A stretch of 64,000 nucleotides of DNA, taken from Bacteroidota bacterium. Lineage in GTDB: Bacteria; Bacteroidota; Bacteroidia; Chitinophagales; Chitinophagaceae. Numbering within the stretch: the first letter of the stretch is position 1; each line of letters begins with the position of its first letter. The notes beneath the pieces were generated by a model. It searched no databases. It was not told where the DNA came from and saw nothing but the letters and a program-made list of their open reading frames with translations. This document shows, piece after piece, positions 1 to 8,250 of the stretch. The stretch spans positions 1 to 64,000 of the forward strand of contig VGGV01000003.1 in assembly GCA_016868455.1 (NCBI GenBank), given 5' to 3'. The translations under genes were made by a program, and so were the position numbers.

Positions 1-252
1 TACTGGCCCATGCTGGGGCGGCAGAATGCGCAACTGGCACTCTCTTTCGGCGTAGATGATATTGATGGAACCATTGATGATACCACAAAAATCTATAGCA
101 TGGCCGGCTCTGAAGAACAAAACCCGACCATGACAACTGCAGAGCTTGTTACATTAATAAAACAGGCCAAAAGGGAACCGGTGGAGAGGGATACTTTGTA
201 TAATGAGATAAAGGACTATTCAATGGTCAACTTAACTCCTGAGCTTAATTAA
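1..252 (+). CDS. mqnE: Aminofutalosine synthase MqnE, C-terminal end (partial)
   Basis: The reading frame is open from the first base and runs 83 codons to a TAA, so only the C-terminal end is in the window. The segment LSFGVDDIDGTIDDT followed by a PVERDTLYN-type ending is characteristic of the radical SAM enzymes MqnE/MqnC of the futalosine pathway to menaquinone; the end fits MqnE better. MqnE joins a SAM-derived adenosyl group to 3-[(1-carboxyvinyl)oxy]benzoate to make aminodeoxyfutalosine. The iron-sulfur motif lies upstream of the window and is not seen. The presence of mqnA at 18.4-19.1 kb supports the pathway. MqnC remains possible because the two share this C-terminal region. Confidence 0.8.
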   Translation, partial: YWPMLGRQNAQLALSFGVDDIDGTIDDTTKIYSMAGSEEQNPTMTTAELVTLIKQAKREPVERDTLYNEIKDYSMVNLTPELN

Positions 253-280
253 AAAAGCCGCCTTTAACCGGCGGCTTTTA
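251..280. terminator. Bidirectional rho-independent terminator
   Basis: Stem GCCGCC (257-262) pairs with GGCGGC (270-275) around a 7-base loop. It is flanked by A-rich and T-rich arms, so it can serve mqnE on the plus strand and the converging histone-like gene on the minus strand. Confidence 0.85.
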
Positions 281-298
281 AATATCAGAAGTTCCCAT

Positions 299-784
299 TC
301 ACATCAATGTCCCGTTATTATCGTCATTGTTATTGACAACTGCTTCTTCTGCAACAGGGCTTTCCACCGCAGTTTCTGCCTCAGATACAGTTACCGTTTC
401 CACTACCATTGTTTCCTCAGGCGTGCTGTACACTTCTTCAACCCTTTCAACAATTACCGGTGCCGGAGCAGGGGCTGGTTTCGGCGCTTTAGGTTTGGGG
501 GCTGGCTTTTTAACTGCTTTGGGCTTAGGAGCAGGCTTCTTTGCCGCTTTCTTTACAGGTTTACTTGCCGTCTTCTTCTTTGGCTTTGCTCTTTTGGGGG
601 CCGCTTTCCCGGCACGACGAGCAGGTTTCCGTGCAATGGGTTTACGTTTTGGTTTGGCCTTTGCCTTTTTCTTTGGCGCAGCTTTTTTGCGGCTGACTGT
701 TTTCCTTGATGCTTTTTTTCTTGCAGGCTTAGCAGCCTTTCCGCCCCGGCGGGCAGCTTTCTTTGCTTTCTTTTTAGTTGCCAT
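299..784 (-). CDS. Histone H1-like, Lys/Ala/Pro-rich DNA-binding protein
   Basis: The first two thirds of this 161-residue protein are repeats of lysine, alanine, proline and arginine (KKAA, PKPK, RKPARR types), as in histone H1-like bacterial proteins that coat DNA. The last ~50 residues are acidic and rich in valine and glutamate, ending with an Asn/Asp run. I chose the ATG at 784 (MATKKK) because the longer frame starts only with a TTG and adds unrelated residues. No folded domain is visible. It converges on mqnE across a shared terminator. The low-complexity sequence also gives a long open frame on the opposite strand, which I treat as a shadow. The role in nucleoid structure is inferred from composition only. 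Confidence 0.75.
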   Translation of the reverse strand: MATKKKAKKAARRGGKAAKPARKKASRKTVSRKKAAPKKKAKAKPKRKPIARKPARRAGKAAPKRAKPKKKTASKPVKKAAKKPAPKPKAVKKPAPKPKAPKPAPAPAPVIVERVEEVYSTPEETMVVETVTVSEAETAVESPVAEEAVVNNNDDNNGTLM

Positions 785-875
785 GACGATAGCTTTAAGC
801 GTTTTAAATATTTTTGAGGGGGACAATAAAATTACAACTGCTTTTATTTAAAAGCATCAATAACCAAAAAAATAA

Positions 876-2309
876 TCAACATTCAGGCAAACTGAGGGAA
901 ACGTTAACCGCCAGGCCGCCATCTGCCGTTTCCTTGTATTTATGGTTCATGTCAAGGGCTGTGTCCCACATGGTTTTAATAACAGCATCCAGCGAAACTT
1001 TGGCAAAGTCGGGAGTGCTCTGTAAGGCAAGCTGTGAAGCTGTAATAGCCTTTATGGCCCCCATGGTATTGCGTTCAATACAGGGTACCTGTACCAGGCC
1101 GGCTATCGGGTCGCAGGTAAGACCCAGGTGGTGTTCCATAGCTATTTCAGCCGCCATTAATACCTGTCGTTGTGTGCCGCCCATACATTCGGTTAAGCCC
1201 GCCGCAGCCATGGCCGATGACACCCCTATTTCGGCCTGGCATCCGCCCATGGCAGCCGATAAAGTGGCCCCTTTTTTAAAGATGCTGCCTGTTTCAGCAG
1301 CCGTCAGCAGAAACTCAATGATCTTTTCTTCCTTATCGCCGTTACAGAAGGTAATATAATATTGCAGCACAGCGGGTATTACACCTGCCGCTCCGTTGGT
1401 AGGCGCTGTTACCACCCGTCCAAAAGAAGCATTTTCCTCATTTACTGCAAGGGCAAAACAACTTACCCAGTCCAGTATGTACTTAAACCCGTTACCGCCT
1501 GAGCGGATGGCCTCCACCCAGGAGTTATAATCCGTATAATCCCTTCCGCTTATTAGTTTATTATTCAGGTCAGCAGCCCTTCTTTTTACGTTTAGCCCGC
1601 CGGGAAGCATACCGGGAGTATGGCAACCCCGGTAAATGCACTCCTTCATCACCCTCCATATATTCATTATCTCAGCCTTTATTTCCTGCTCTTTTCTCCA
1701 GGCATGTTCATTTTCAAGAACAATTTCATGTATATGCATGCCGGTTTTAATACACCAGTGCAGCAGGTCATCAGCGGTGTTAATGGGAAAAGGCAGCTGT
1801 GCTGTATTTTTTACTGAATCGGCCTCCCCTTCTTTTACCACAAAGCCGCCCCCCACCGAGTAATAGGTTTCGGCATAAGATTCGCCGCTTCTTGATTCAG
1901 CAAGAAAGGTAACAGCATTGGGATGAAAAGGCAGAGATTCGGTTACCAAGAATTCTATATCCTCCCTTGGGTCAAAATCCACCTCATGCAGCCCCAGCAG
2001 CACTATCTTCCTCATGGCGGCTATATCATTGATTTTTGCACTGATTTGTTCTACTGCAAATGTCACCGGGTCATCACCTGCTAGCCCTAACTGCACTGCC
2101 ACATCAGTGCCATGCCCCCTGCCTGTTTTGGCCAGCGAACCATAAAGCAGCGCTTTTACCGCTGTCACATTCTCCAGTTTATTTTCTGATTGCAGCATGC
2201 GGGCAAAACGCTGTGCCGCCCGCCAGGGGCCAAGAGTATGTGAACTGGAAGGCCCCACCCCTATTTTAAAAATATCAAATACAGAAATGGCTTCGTATGA
2301 CAAATGCAA
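876..2309 (-). CDS. sdaA: L-serine ammonia-lyase (serine dehydratase), single-chain iron-sulfur type
   Basis: It deaminates L-serine to pyruvate and ammonia in the cytoplasm with a [4Fe-4S] cluster. The N-terminus carries the family signature [15 protein letters not shown], the middle has [15 protein letters not shown], and the alpha domain contains APTNGAAG and the cysteines near GGCQAEIG and LTCDPIAG expected to bind the cluster. At 477 residues it matches the fused beta-alpha form. No ATG is available: the track start is TTG at 2309, another TTG lies two codons on (2303), and the frame stays open upstream, so the exact start is uncertain. The neighbours on the same strand (FKBP lipoprotein, small membrane protein) are not functionally related. 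Confidence 0.93.
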   Translation of the reverse strand: MHLSYEAISVFDIFKIGVGPSSSHTLGPWRAAQRFARMLQSENKLENVTAVKALLYGSLAKTGRGHGTDVAVQLGLAGDDPVTFAVEQISAKINDIAAMRKIVLLGLHEVDFDPREDIEFLVTESLPFHPNAVTFLAESRSGESYAETYYSVGGGFVVKEGEADSVKNTAQLPFPINTADDLLHWCIKTGMHIHEIVLENEHAWRKEQEIKAEIMNIWRVMKECIYRGCHTPGMLPGGLNVKRRAADLNNKLISGRDYTDYNSWVEAIRSGGNGFKYILDWVSCFALAVNEENASFGRVVTAPTNGAAGVIPAVLQYYITFCNGDKEEKIIEFLLTAAETGSIFKKGATLSAAMGGCQAEIGVSSAMAAAGLTECMGGTQRQVLMAAEIAMEHHLGLTCDPIAGLVQVPCIERNTMGAIKAITASQLALQSTPDFAKVSLDAVIKTMWDTALDMNHKYKETADGGLAVNVSLSLPEC

Positions 2310-2398
2310 ATGTTTAAAGTCAAAAATACTCAGATGTCGGCGATCCCGTTAATAGTTGGAAAGCCTGAATCAAAAAGTAGTTACCGCTTATTGTGGTT

Positions 2399-2863
2399 TT
2401 ATTGTACATCCACCAGTTCCACTTCGAAATAAAGAATGGAATTGGCGGGGATATTCCCCTGTGATCTGCATCCGTAAGCAAGCGAAGAGGGAATAATCAT
2501 TTTGATGACCCCTCCCTTTTGAATCAGAGGCAAGCCTATCTGCCAGCCAAATATCACCTGTCCCAGCTGAAACTGTACCGGGTTGGTGGTTTGGGAGTCA
2601 AATACTGTCCCGTTCAGCAATTTACCGGTGTACCTGACAGATAACACGGAGGAATAAGACGGCGCATGGCCGCTGCCCGGATTGATGATCTGATAGTACA
2701 TGCCGCTGCTGTGCTTGGTGGCAGCTATGCCATTGGTGGAAGCATAATTCTGCATTTCAGCATCCTCACTTTCCACAGTTCTGTTTTTACAAACTGCATT
2801 TTTCAGGCAGGAGGACAGGGAAAGGGAAAAAAAGATACCCAGGAGAAAAACGATCTTTTTCAT
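2399..2863 (-). CDS. FKBP-type peptidyl-prolyl isomerase, lipoprotein
   Basis: Starting at the ATG at 2863 gives a signal peptide (MKKIVFLLGIF) ending in a lipobox SLSSC, so it should be a lipid-anchored envelope protein. The C-terminal ~90 residues form an FKBP domain: VRYTGKLLNGTVFDS, the FGWQIGLPL segment, GGVIKMIIPSSLAYG and a closing FEVELVDV. It catalyses cis-trans isomerisation of prolyl bonds and probably helps fold exported proteins. An upstream ATG at 2896 would add 11 residues ahead of the signal peptide and seems less likely. The 154-residue length is normal for the single-domain envelope FKBPs of this phylum. Confidence 0.9.
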   Translation of the reverse strand: MKKIVFLLGIFFSLSLSSCLKNAVCKNRTVESEDAEMQNYASTNGIAATKHSSGMYYQIINPGSGHAPSYSSVLSVRYTGKLLNGTVFDSQTTNPVQFQLGQVIFGWQIGLPLIQKGGVIKMIIPSSLAYGCRSQGNIPANSILYFEVELVDVQ

Positions 2864-2924
2864 ATACAGGTTTCTATTTCGAAAAATGTTGTTCATTCAG
2901 GGTTGATTTAATGGTACCGCAAAA

Positions 2925-3245
2925 TCAGGAAGACTGGTCCCGCCGGGCAAGCAACTCCTGGTAGCGTTGTTCATTCAAATCCCAGCGATGCCGGGCTGAA
3001 AATACGACAATGAAAATAACAATGAGCAGCAAACCGGCAAGCACTACCAGTGTGCCGGAGTGGTTCAGGTTAATCAGCATCACAGCCCTTGTATACCAGC
3101 CGGAAAAATAAGTGATAAAAATACCGCCCGATAGTAAAACCGCCAGCGGCAGCCCCGCTGCCAGCTGCCAGATCAGTCTTTTCTTCCGTCCCCGGTTCTG
3201 CTCCCAGTATGCAATAAAGTTTTTTTCTTCTTCTGTCAGCATCAT
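2925..3245 (-). CDS. Small two-TM membrane protein of unknown function
   Basis: This 106-residue protein has a charged N-terminus (about residues 1-25, EEEKNFIAYWEQNRGRKKR), two hydrophobic segments at roughly 26-48 and 64-83, and a charged C-terminal tail ending RRDQSS. I do not recognise a named family. Two adjacent ATG codons (3245 and 3242) could both serve as start. It lies 61 bases upstream of the FKBP lipoprotein on the same strand and may be co-transcribed with it. It probably sits in the inner membrane with both ends in the cytoplasm, by the positive-inside rule; this is inference. Confidence 0.7.
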   Translation of the reverse strand: MMLTEEEKNFIAYWEQNRGRKKRLIWQLAAGLPLAVLLSGGIFITYFSGWYTRAVMLINLNHSGTLVVLAGLLLIVIFIVVFSARHRWDLNEQRYQELLARRDQSS

Positions 3246-3396
3246 CCATGCAAATTTAAAGCCTAAAAGTTGAGTAGCGGGTTAATTTCAAATAAGGAAT
3301 ATAACATTGATTTTACATAGCCCTGTATTGCGGGCCCGCAGCAAAATAGTTATCTTGTACACCAAACCCCTCTGGCTTTTGAAACTGTCTTCACTG

Positions 3397-4305
3397 ATGG
3401 CCGAATTTCTTATCACCAACCATCGCCTCGATCTTCCGGGCATAGGCAGCTTTGTGCCCGGTACGGAAGCGAATCCTGAACCCGATCATGCCAGGTCTGC
3501 AAAAGATATTATTTCTTCCGGTATCAGTTTCGAATCGAATCCCGGCATCAAAGAGGCACCGAAACTGGTGGCATTTATTGCTGCCCGGACGGGGAAGATC
3601 AAGGCCCTTGCTGCTGCCGACCTCGAATCATACCTGGAACTGGCCCGCCAGTTTCTGAATATCGGAAACCCATTTCTTTTTGAGGGTATAGGAACATTAA
3701 CCAAAATGCAGACCGGGGATTTCCGCTTTACTCCCGGCGGCCCCGTTGCTGAAAAAGCCTCTGCTGAAAACGTTAAAAAGATGGCAGAAATATCAGGAAG
3801 TGCTGATGAATCATCAGGCGGTTTTAAGAATATTTTCTATACCCCCCGGGTAAAAACAGATAAGCGAAAAACTCTTTTTATTTTCCTGCTAATAGCAGGT
3901 CTTGGCCTTGCCATCTGGGGCGGATATACTGTTTATAAAAAAACCACCGGCAGTAAAAAGGAACCATTACCGGATAAAAAAAATACGGAGAACCCAGTTT
4001 CAGATAATACTATAAATAATGATACAGGCAGTATAAAACAGGATCCTTCGATTCATGATCCGCTTCCCAAAATACCTGCGGGTAATTACAAATTTGTGGT
4101 GGAAACGGCTGATAAAACAAGGGGACTGATGCGGTATACCCGGTTAAAAAGTTTCGGCCTCGATATCCAAATGGAAACAAGCGACTCCCTGACTTTTAAA
4201 TTATTCTTTTCGTTGCCTGCCGCCCCCGCGGATACTGCCCGGCTGATTGATTCATTACAGCGATTATATTCCCCTGCAGGCAAGAAAGCCTATGTTGAAA
4301 AATAA
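3397..4305 (+). CDS. HU-CCDC81 domain membrane protein (SPOR-like C-terminus)
   Basis: The N-terminus (about residues 5-110) matches the CCDC81-like prokaryotic HU domain pair of Bacteroidota: LPGIGSF early and NPFLFEGIGTL later. One membrane segment follows at about residues 165-185 (LFIFLLIAGLGLAIWGG), then a charged, low-complexity linker and a C-terminal ~70 residues resembling the SPOR repeat seen in its relatives. The domain order suggests a cytoplasmic HU-like domain and a periplasmic peptidoglycan-binding end, so a link between nucleoid or cytoplasm and cell wall is possible; this is inferred. I start at ATG 3397 because the longer frame begins with TTG and adds a segment unlike the family N-terminus. 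Confidence 0.8.
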   Translation: MAEFLITNHRLDLPGIGSFVPGTEANPEPDHARSAKDIISSGISFESNPGIKEAPKLVAFIAARTGKIKALAAADLESYLELARQFLNIGNPFLFEGIGTLTKMQTGDFRFTPGGPVAEKASAENVKKMAEISGSADESSGGFKNIFYTPRVKTDKRKTLFIFLLIAGLGLAIWGGYTVYKKTTGSKKEPLPDKKNTENPVSDNTINNDTGSIKQDPSIHDPLPKIPAGNYKFVVETADKTRGLMRYTRLKSFGLDIQMETSDSLTFKLFFSLPAAPADTARLIDSLQRLYSPAGKKAYVEK

Positions 4306-4336
4306 AAAGCCATCCTGCCCGGATGACTTACTTCAG

Positions 4337-4407
4337 AGGTCCCTAGCGGATTCGAACCGCTGTAGCAGCTTTTGCAGAGCTGAGCCTAACCACTCGGCCA
4401 AAGGACC
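4337..4407 (-). tRNA. tRNA-Cys (GCA)
   Basis: Read on the minus strand it folds as a full cloverleaf: acceptor GGTCCTT with AGGGACC, a 3-bp D stem GCC/GGC, anticodon stem CAGCT/AGCTG enclosing loop CTGCAAA with anticodon GCA, and T arm AGCGG-TTCGAAT-CCGCT. The discriminator base is U, as expected for tRNA-Cys, and CCA is not encoded. Confidence 0.95.
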
Positions 4408-4447
4408 ATACTAATTTATAACTGATAAGAACTGTTTGCTGAGCCTA

Positions 4448-4463
4448 TCCGCCAACCGGCGGA
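4448..4463. repeat. Short GC-rich palindrome
   Basis: TCCGCC and GGCGGA form a 6-bp stem around AACC in the gap between tRNA-Cys and the nucleoside phosphorylase gene. It resembles other short GC-rich palindromes in this window and may be one copy of a dispersed repeat family. Confidence 0.5.
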
Positions 4464-4499
4464 CAAAGCACCAGAGATATTTTCGATTTCAGATTTAAG

Positions 4500-4517
4500 T
4501 CCCGATATTTATCGGGA
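4500..4517. repeat. Palindrome TCCCGATA-TT-TATCGGGA
   Basis: An 8-bp perfect stem with a 2-base loop lies in the intergenic gap before the nucleoside phosphorylase gene. I recall similar TCCCGATA palindromes as dispersed repeats in Bacteroidota genomes; copy number here cannot be checked. Confidence 0.55.
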
Positions 4518-4587
4518 TTAGATTTGAATCTTAAACAGGTGCAAATATAGAGCTTTTGCCTGACTGTCTTTATTAAACGCCAAAGAT

Positions 4588-5469
4588 ATGAGCCGAATAG
4601 CTGAATCAGAATTAATCATAAATGAAAGAGGCGCAGTTTACCATCTTGACCTGCGGCCGGAAGAAATTGCCGGAACGGTGATTACCGTAGGCGACCCGGA
4701 CAGGGTTAAAGAAGTTAGCAAGTATTTCGACCGTATTGAAATAAAAAGACAACACCGGGAATTTATTTCACATACCGGCTCTATCGGCAAGAAAAGGATA
4801 ACTGTACTTTCATCCGGCATCGGCCCGGATAATATTGATATTGTCATCAATGAACTCGATGCATTGGTAAATATTGATTTTGCCACAAGGGAAATCAAAA
4901 AAGAACTCAAAGCCATCAATATCATCCGGATTGGAACGTCGGGCTCGCTGCAGGCGGATATACCTGTGGACAGTTTTGTGGCCTCAACACATGGACTGGG
5001 GGTTGATAACCTGTTGAATTTTTACCGTCATGAGCAAAACGAGCAGGAAAAAGAATTACTGCATTCATTCGTAACGCATACGCAGATTCACACACAAATC
5101 GGCAATCCCTATATATCCGGCGGTGCTGGTTCCCTTCTCAAACATTTTGTGCATGACTTTCACCAGGGCATTACCGTTACCTGTCCCGGTTTTTACGGGC
5201 CGCAGGGAAGAATTTTGCGGCTGGGGATCCGTAATCCCGAATTGGTGAACCGGCTTACCGATTTTCGCTTTGGACGGCACCGCATCACTAATTTTGAAAT
5301 GGAAACTTCAGCTATCTACGGACTGGGCAAACTGCTGGGGCATCATTGCCTCGCTATCAATGCCATTGTGGCCAACCGGGTAAAAAAGGAATTTTCAAAA
5401 GATGGAAAGGCTGCTGTGGAGAACCTTATTAATAAATTTATTCAAATCTTTGCTGATAATATAGGATGA
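4588..5469 (+). CDS. Nucleoside phosphorylase (uridine phosphorylase family)
   Basis: This 293-residue protein belongs to the PNP/UDP family, which cleaves nucleosides with phosphate to a free base and ribose 1-phosphate. Visible family elements are the phosphate-loop VGDPDRV near residue 37, the IGPDNIDI segment, RIGTSGSL near residue 115 and the substrate-binding NFEMETSAIYGL near residue 232. It is longer than bacterial Udp (about 250 residues), as is common for the Bacteroidota branch. The stop codon overlaps the dapF start by 4 bases (ATGA), so the two are almost certainly translated together. Whether the substrate is uridine or another nucleoside cannot be told from the sequence. A role as futalosine hydrolase is unlikely from the motif set. 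Confidence 0.85.
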   Translation: MSRIAESELIINERGAVYHLDLRPEEIAGTVITVGDPDRVKEVSKYFDRIEIKRQHREFISHTGSIGKKRITVLSSGIGPDNIDIVINELDALVNIDFATREIKKELKAINIIRIGTSGSLQADIPVDSFVASTHGLGVDNLLNFYRHEQNEQEKELLHSFVTHTQIHTQIGNPYISGGAGSLLKHFVHDFHQGITVTCPGFYGPQGRILRLGIRNPELVNRLTDFRFGRHRITNFEMETSAIYGLGKLLGHHCLAINAIVANRVKKEFSKDGKAAVENLINKFIQIFADNIG

Positions 5470-6254
5470 AACTGAATTTTTTCAAATACCAGGGCACCGG
5501 CAACGACTTCATTCTTGCAGCCAACAGGAAGAACCAATACTCTTCCCTTTCAAAGCAACAGATAAGGCAGTTATGTGACCGCCGTTTCGGTATCGGCGCC
5601 GATGGTCTCATGCTGCTGAATGAAAAGCCGGGTTTTGATTTTGAAATGAAATATTACAATGCAGATGGCCGGGAAGGCAGTATGTGCGGCAATGGCGGCC
5701 GCTGTATGATAAAATTTGCATACCATCTCGGCATTCACCGGGAGATATACAGGTTCCTGGCTTCAGACGGATCTCATGAAGCAGAAATGGATCCGGACGG
5801 AATTATATCCCTTAAGATGAAAGATGTTAAAAGTGTACGCAAATTTCATAATGATTTTATTCTTGATACCGGATCGCCGCATTATATAAAAATGGTTGCT
5901 AATGTAATGGACTATGATGTGTATAAAAAAGGATACGAAATAAGGCACAGCAAAGAGTTTGAAGAAGAAGGCATTAATGTAAACTTTGTGGAGCAAATGG
6001 ACGAACACGATAAGATTACCGTCCGCACTTTTGAAAGGGGTGTAGAAGATGAAACCTACTCATGCGGAACAGGTGTTACCGCAGCAGCCCTTGTTTGTTA
6101 TCATAATGAAAATGGTTTTAATGATGTGGAAGTAACCACCCTGGGGGGTAAACTCACTGTGGAGTTTGACCGGGTGGATGATAACCGGTATGAGAACATC
6201 TGGCTTTGCGGCCCGGCAGAAAAGGTTTTTGAAGGCGCAGTGGAAATTAAATGA
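5466..6254 (+). CDS. dapF: Diaminopimelate epimerase DapF
   Basis: It converts LL- to meso-diaminopimelate for lysine and peptidoglycan synthesis. The N-terminus has KYQGTGNDFIL and both catalytic cysteines are in their motifs: C74 in MCGNGGRC and C200 in SCGTGVTAA. The NADGREGSM segment before the first cysteine is also typical. Its 262 residues match the family. It overlaps the phosphorylase gene upstream by 4 bases and the DinB-like gene downstream by 4 bases, forming a tightly coupled forward run. Confidence 0.97.
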   Translation: MKLNFFKYQGTGNDFILAANRKNQYSSLSKQQIRQLCDRRFGIGADGLMLLNEKPGFDFEMKYYNADGREGSMCGNGGRCMIKFAYHLGIHREIYRFLASDGSHEAEMDPDGIISLKMKDVKSVRKFHNDFILDTGSPHYIKMVANVMDYDVYKKGYEIRHSKEFEEEGINVNFVEQMDEHDKITVRTFERGVEDETYSCGTGVTAAALVCYHNENGFNDVEVTTLGGKLTVEFDRVDDNRYENIWLCGPAEKVFEGAVEIK

Positions 6255-6823
6255 ACGGTGCCCTTACCATAGAACAAATAAGTACGCAGGTAACAAAAGC
6301 AGCAGCGGATCTTGCGGGCTATTGCCGGTCGCTTACGGATGAACAATTTTTTTACCAGCCTGTCGGTAAATGGTCGCCGGCGCAGCAGGTAAAACACCTG
6401 ATTACCGCCACCCATACGGCAAAACTTGCATTCACACTTCCCAAATTCATCGTCAGGCTGATTGGCGGAAAACCCAACCGTCATTCAAGAACCTATGATG
6501 AGTTAGTGGCAAAATATAAACTGAAGCTGGAACAGGGCGGTAAAGCCAGCAGACCCTATATCCCCAAACCTGTTCCGGCATCGTATGGAAAAGAAAAACT
6601 GCTGATCCGCTATTCACAATCAATGCAAGATTTTGCAGGCGCCGTTGCTAAAAATTGGAAAGAACCACTCCCGGATCATTACCTGGCCCCGCACCCATTG
6701 CTGGGCAGGGTTACTTTGCGGGAGTTGTGCTACTTTACCATTTATCACACTCATCATCATTTAACTGCTATCAGGAATTTGATCAGCAATGAAAAAACCC
6801 GACTACTGACTTCCAACTACTGA
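6251..6823 (+). CDS. DinB-like / YfiT-type putative metal-dependent hydrolase
   Basis: The 190-residue protein resembles the DinB four-helix superfamily. The metal-binding histidines appear as HLITATH near residues 49-55 and HTHHHL near residues 165-170. The segment GKWSPAQQVKHL is the usual DinB_2 opening. Substrate is unknown; some relatives act on low-molecular-weight thiol conjugates, but nothing here shows that. It overlaps dapF by an ATGA, so it is in the same operon. The last residues are encoded in a 14-base tandem repeat, so the C-terminus may have been changed by that repeat. Confidence 0.75.
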   Translation: MNGALTIEQISTQVTKAAADLAGYCRSLTDEQFFYQPVGKWSPAQQVKHLITATHTAKLAFTLPKFIVRLIGGKPNRHSRTYDELVAKYKLKLEQGGKASRPYIPKPVPASYGKEKLLIRYSQSMQDFAGAVAKNWKEPLPDHYLAPHPLLGRVTLRELCYFTIYHTHHHLTAIRNLISNEKTRLLTSNY

Positions 6824-6830
6824 CTTCCAA
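6803..6830 (+). repeat. Tandem duplication of a 14-base unit
   Basis: CTACTGACTTCCAA is present twice in direct succession. The first copy and part of the second form the end of the DinB-like coding sequence, and the second runs into the corA promoter region. Similar sequence (CTACTGACTTC) occurs near 37825, and a related run is at the window end. Confidence 0.8.
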
Positions 6831-6837
6831 CTTCCCT

Positions 6838-6845
6838 TACCTTTG
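6838..6845 (+). promoter_or_regulatory. Promoter -7 element TACCTTTG for corA
   Basis: This matches the Bacteroidota -7 consensus TAnnTTTG. It ends 5 bases before the GTG start of corA, so the transcript would be leaderless or nearly so. No convincing -33 TTTG is seen at the usual distance. Confidence 0.55.
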
Positions 6846-6850
6846 CCGCC

Positions 6851-7804
6851 GTGATTCAGTACTTTAAGAATATCAATCAGCAAACTGTTGCCATTGACAA
6901 ACCTGAAAGCGGGGCATGGGTCAACGTCTCCCCCCCGCTCAGGCAGGAGGAATTTACTGAGCTTTCCGGTCTGCTGGAAATACCGATAGATTTTCTTACC
7001 GACTCGCTGGATATTGACGAAAGAAGCCGTTTTGAAGAAGATGATAATGTAAAACTCATCGTTATTAAAACGCCTACGGAAAACAATTCTTTCAACGAAA
7101 GCGATGCTTATTATATTACCATTCCCATCTGCATCATCCTTACCCATAACCAGATTGTAACGGTTAATTCTTTTGACAACCCGGCCATCAAAAAATTCCT
7201 GAACACCTTCCCCAACCGGGATACGGAAAAGAAGAACATGATGGTGCTGAAGATATTTGAGAAAGTGACCCAGGTCTTTATGCAATACCTGAAGGAGATC
7301 AACCAGCGCCGCAACCTGATGGAGCAAAAATTGTATGCCAGCAGCCGCAACGAAGAGCTGCTGGAACTGATGAAGATCCAGAAAAGCCTGGTGTACTTTG
7401 TTACGGCGCTTAAGTCGAATAAAATGCTCATGATGAAAATTGCCCGGACCAATTTTCTGAACCTGAATGAAGAAGAGAATGAGTTCCTCGAAGACCTGAT
7501 CGTGGATACATCACAGGGCCTTGAGATGGCCAATATCTACACTAATATCCTCAGCAGTACACAGGATGCATTTGCAAGCATTATTGCCAACAACCAAAAC
7601 CAGGTATTAAAGCGTCTTGCCGTTATTATGATCGTACTTACTTTCTCTGTTTTGATAGCCAGTTTATTCGGTATGAATGTGCCGAGCGGTTTTGAACATT
7701 CCAGCTATGCCTTTTATATTGTTGCATTCCTCTCCCTTGGTATCGCTCTGATCATAGGCTGGTATTTCTTCCGGAAAAAATCTTTTGATGCATGTTTAAC
7801 CTGA
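6851..7804 (+). CDS. corA: CorA-family divalent cation (Mg/Co) transporter
   Basis: The 317-residue protein has the CorA layout: a long cytoplasmic N-terminal alpha/beta domain, a long coiled helix, then two closely spaced C-terminal membrane segments (about 260-280 and 290-310). The pore signature GMN follows the first membrane segment at about residue 277, in FGMNVPSGF. It forms pentameric channels for magnesium or cobalt in the inner membrane. The start codon is GTG at 6851, immediately behind a TAnnTTTG promoter element. The 3' end overlaps the Nudix gene by 13 bases. Confidence 0.95.
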   Translation: MIQYFKNINQQTVAIDKPESGAWVNVSPPLRQEEFTELSGLLEIPIDFLTDSLDIDERSRFEEDDNVKLIVIKTPTENNSFNESDAYYITIPICIILTHNQIVTVNSFDNPAIKKFLNTFPNRDTEKKNMMVLKIFEKVTQVFMQYLKEINQRRNLMEQKLYASSRNEELLELMKIQKSLVYFVTALKSNKMLMMKIARTNFLNLNEEENEFLEDLIVDTSQGLEMANIYTNILSSTQDAFASIIANNQNQVLKRLAVIMIVLTFSVLIASLFGMNVPSGFEHSSYAFYIVAFLSLGIALIIGWYFFRKKSFDACLT

Positions 7805-8250
7805 GAGTGTACGGCGTATTGATCAATGACCAGAAGCAGGTGCTGGTAAGCGATGAGCTGATCCGTGGTAATTATTATACCAAATTCCCGGGCGGCGGGC
7901 TCGAATTTGGCGAAGGAACCCGGGAATGCCTTAAACGAGAATTCCTCGAAGAAATGAACCTGAATGTATCGGTAGGAGAACATATTTATACGACAGACTA
8001 CTTCCAGCTATCGGCTTTTAATCCCCAACACCAGATCATTTCTGTATATTACGTTGCCAGCCCGCTGGAAGCAATTAATATCCCCCTCAGGTTAAAACCC
8101 TTTGATTTTGACGAAGAGCAGATGAAAATTTATGAAACAACGAGTGAAACTGAAACATTCCGTTTCATTGACTGGAACGATTTCAGCCCTGAAAGCGTAA
8201 CACTTCCAATTGATAAAATTGTAGCAGCAATCATCAGGCAAAAATTTTAA
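7792..8250 (+). CDS. Nudix hydrolase
   Basis: The 152-residue protein carries a complete Nudix box beginning GGGLEFGEGTRECLKREF and continuing LEEMNL, with the expected glutamates for metal binding (residues ~33-56). These enzymes hydrolyse nucleoside diphosphates linked to another group; the substrate cannot be predicted here. It begins inside the last 13 bases of corA, suggesting co-transcription, and converges by 4 bases on the queuosine-precursor transporter gene. Confidence 0.9.
   Translation: MFNLRVYGVLINDQKQVLVSDELIRGNYYTKFPGGGLEFGEGTRECLKREFLEEMNLNVSVGEHIYTTDYFQLSAFNPQHQIISVYYVASPLEAINIPLRLKPFDFDEEQMKIYETTSETETFRFIDWNDFSPESVTLPIDKIVAAIIRQKF

Noticed and set aside
327-851. Long plus-strand open frame opposite the histone-like gene
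   Set aside because: It mirrors the low-complexity Lys/Ala codons and reads as repetitive Ala/Phe/Gly without a ribosome-binding site.
814-1359. 181-codon plus-strand frame opposite the end of sdaA
   Set aside because: It is antisense to a well-supported serine dehydratase and shows no recognisable domain.
4588-5469. Nucleoside phosphorylase as futalosine hydrolase MqnB
   Set aside because: Motifs fit the uridine phosphorylase branch and the gene is coupled to dapF, not to other mqn genes.
6803-6830. Direct repeats considered as a CRISPR fragment
   Set aside because: Only two adjacent 14-base copies with no spacer, and no cas genes in the window.
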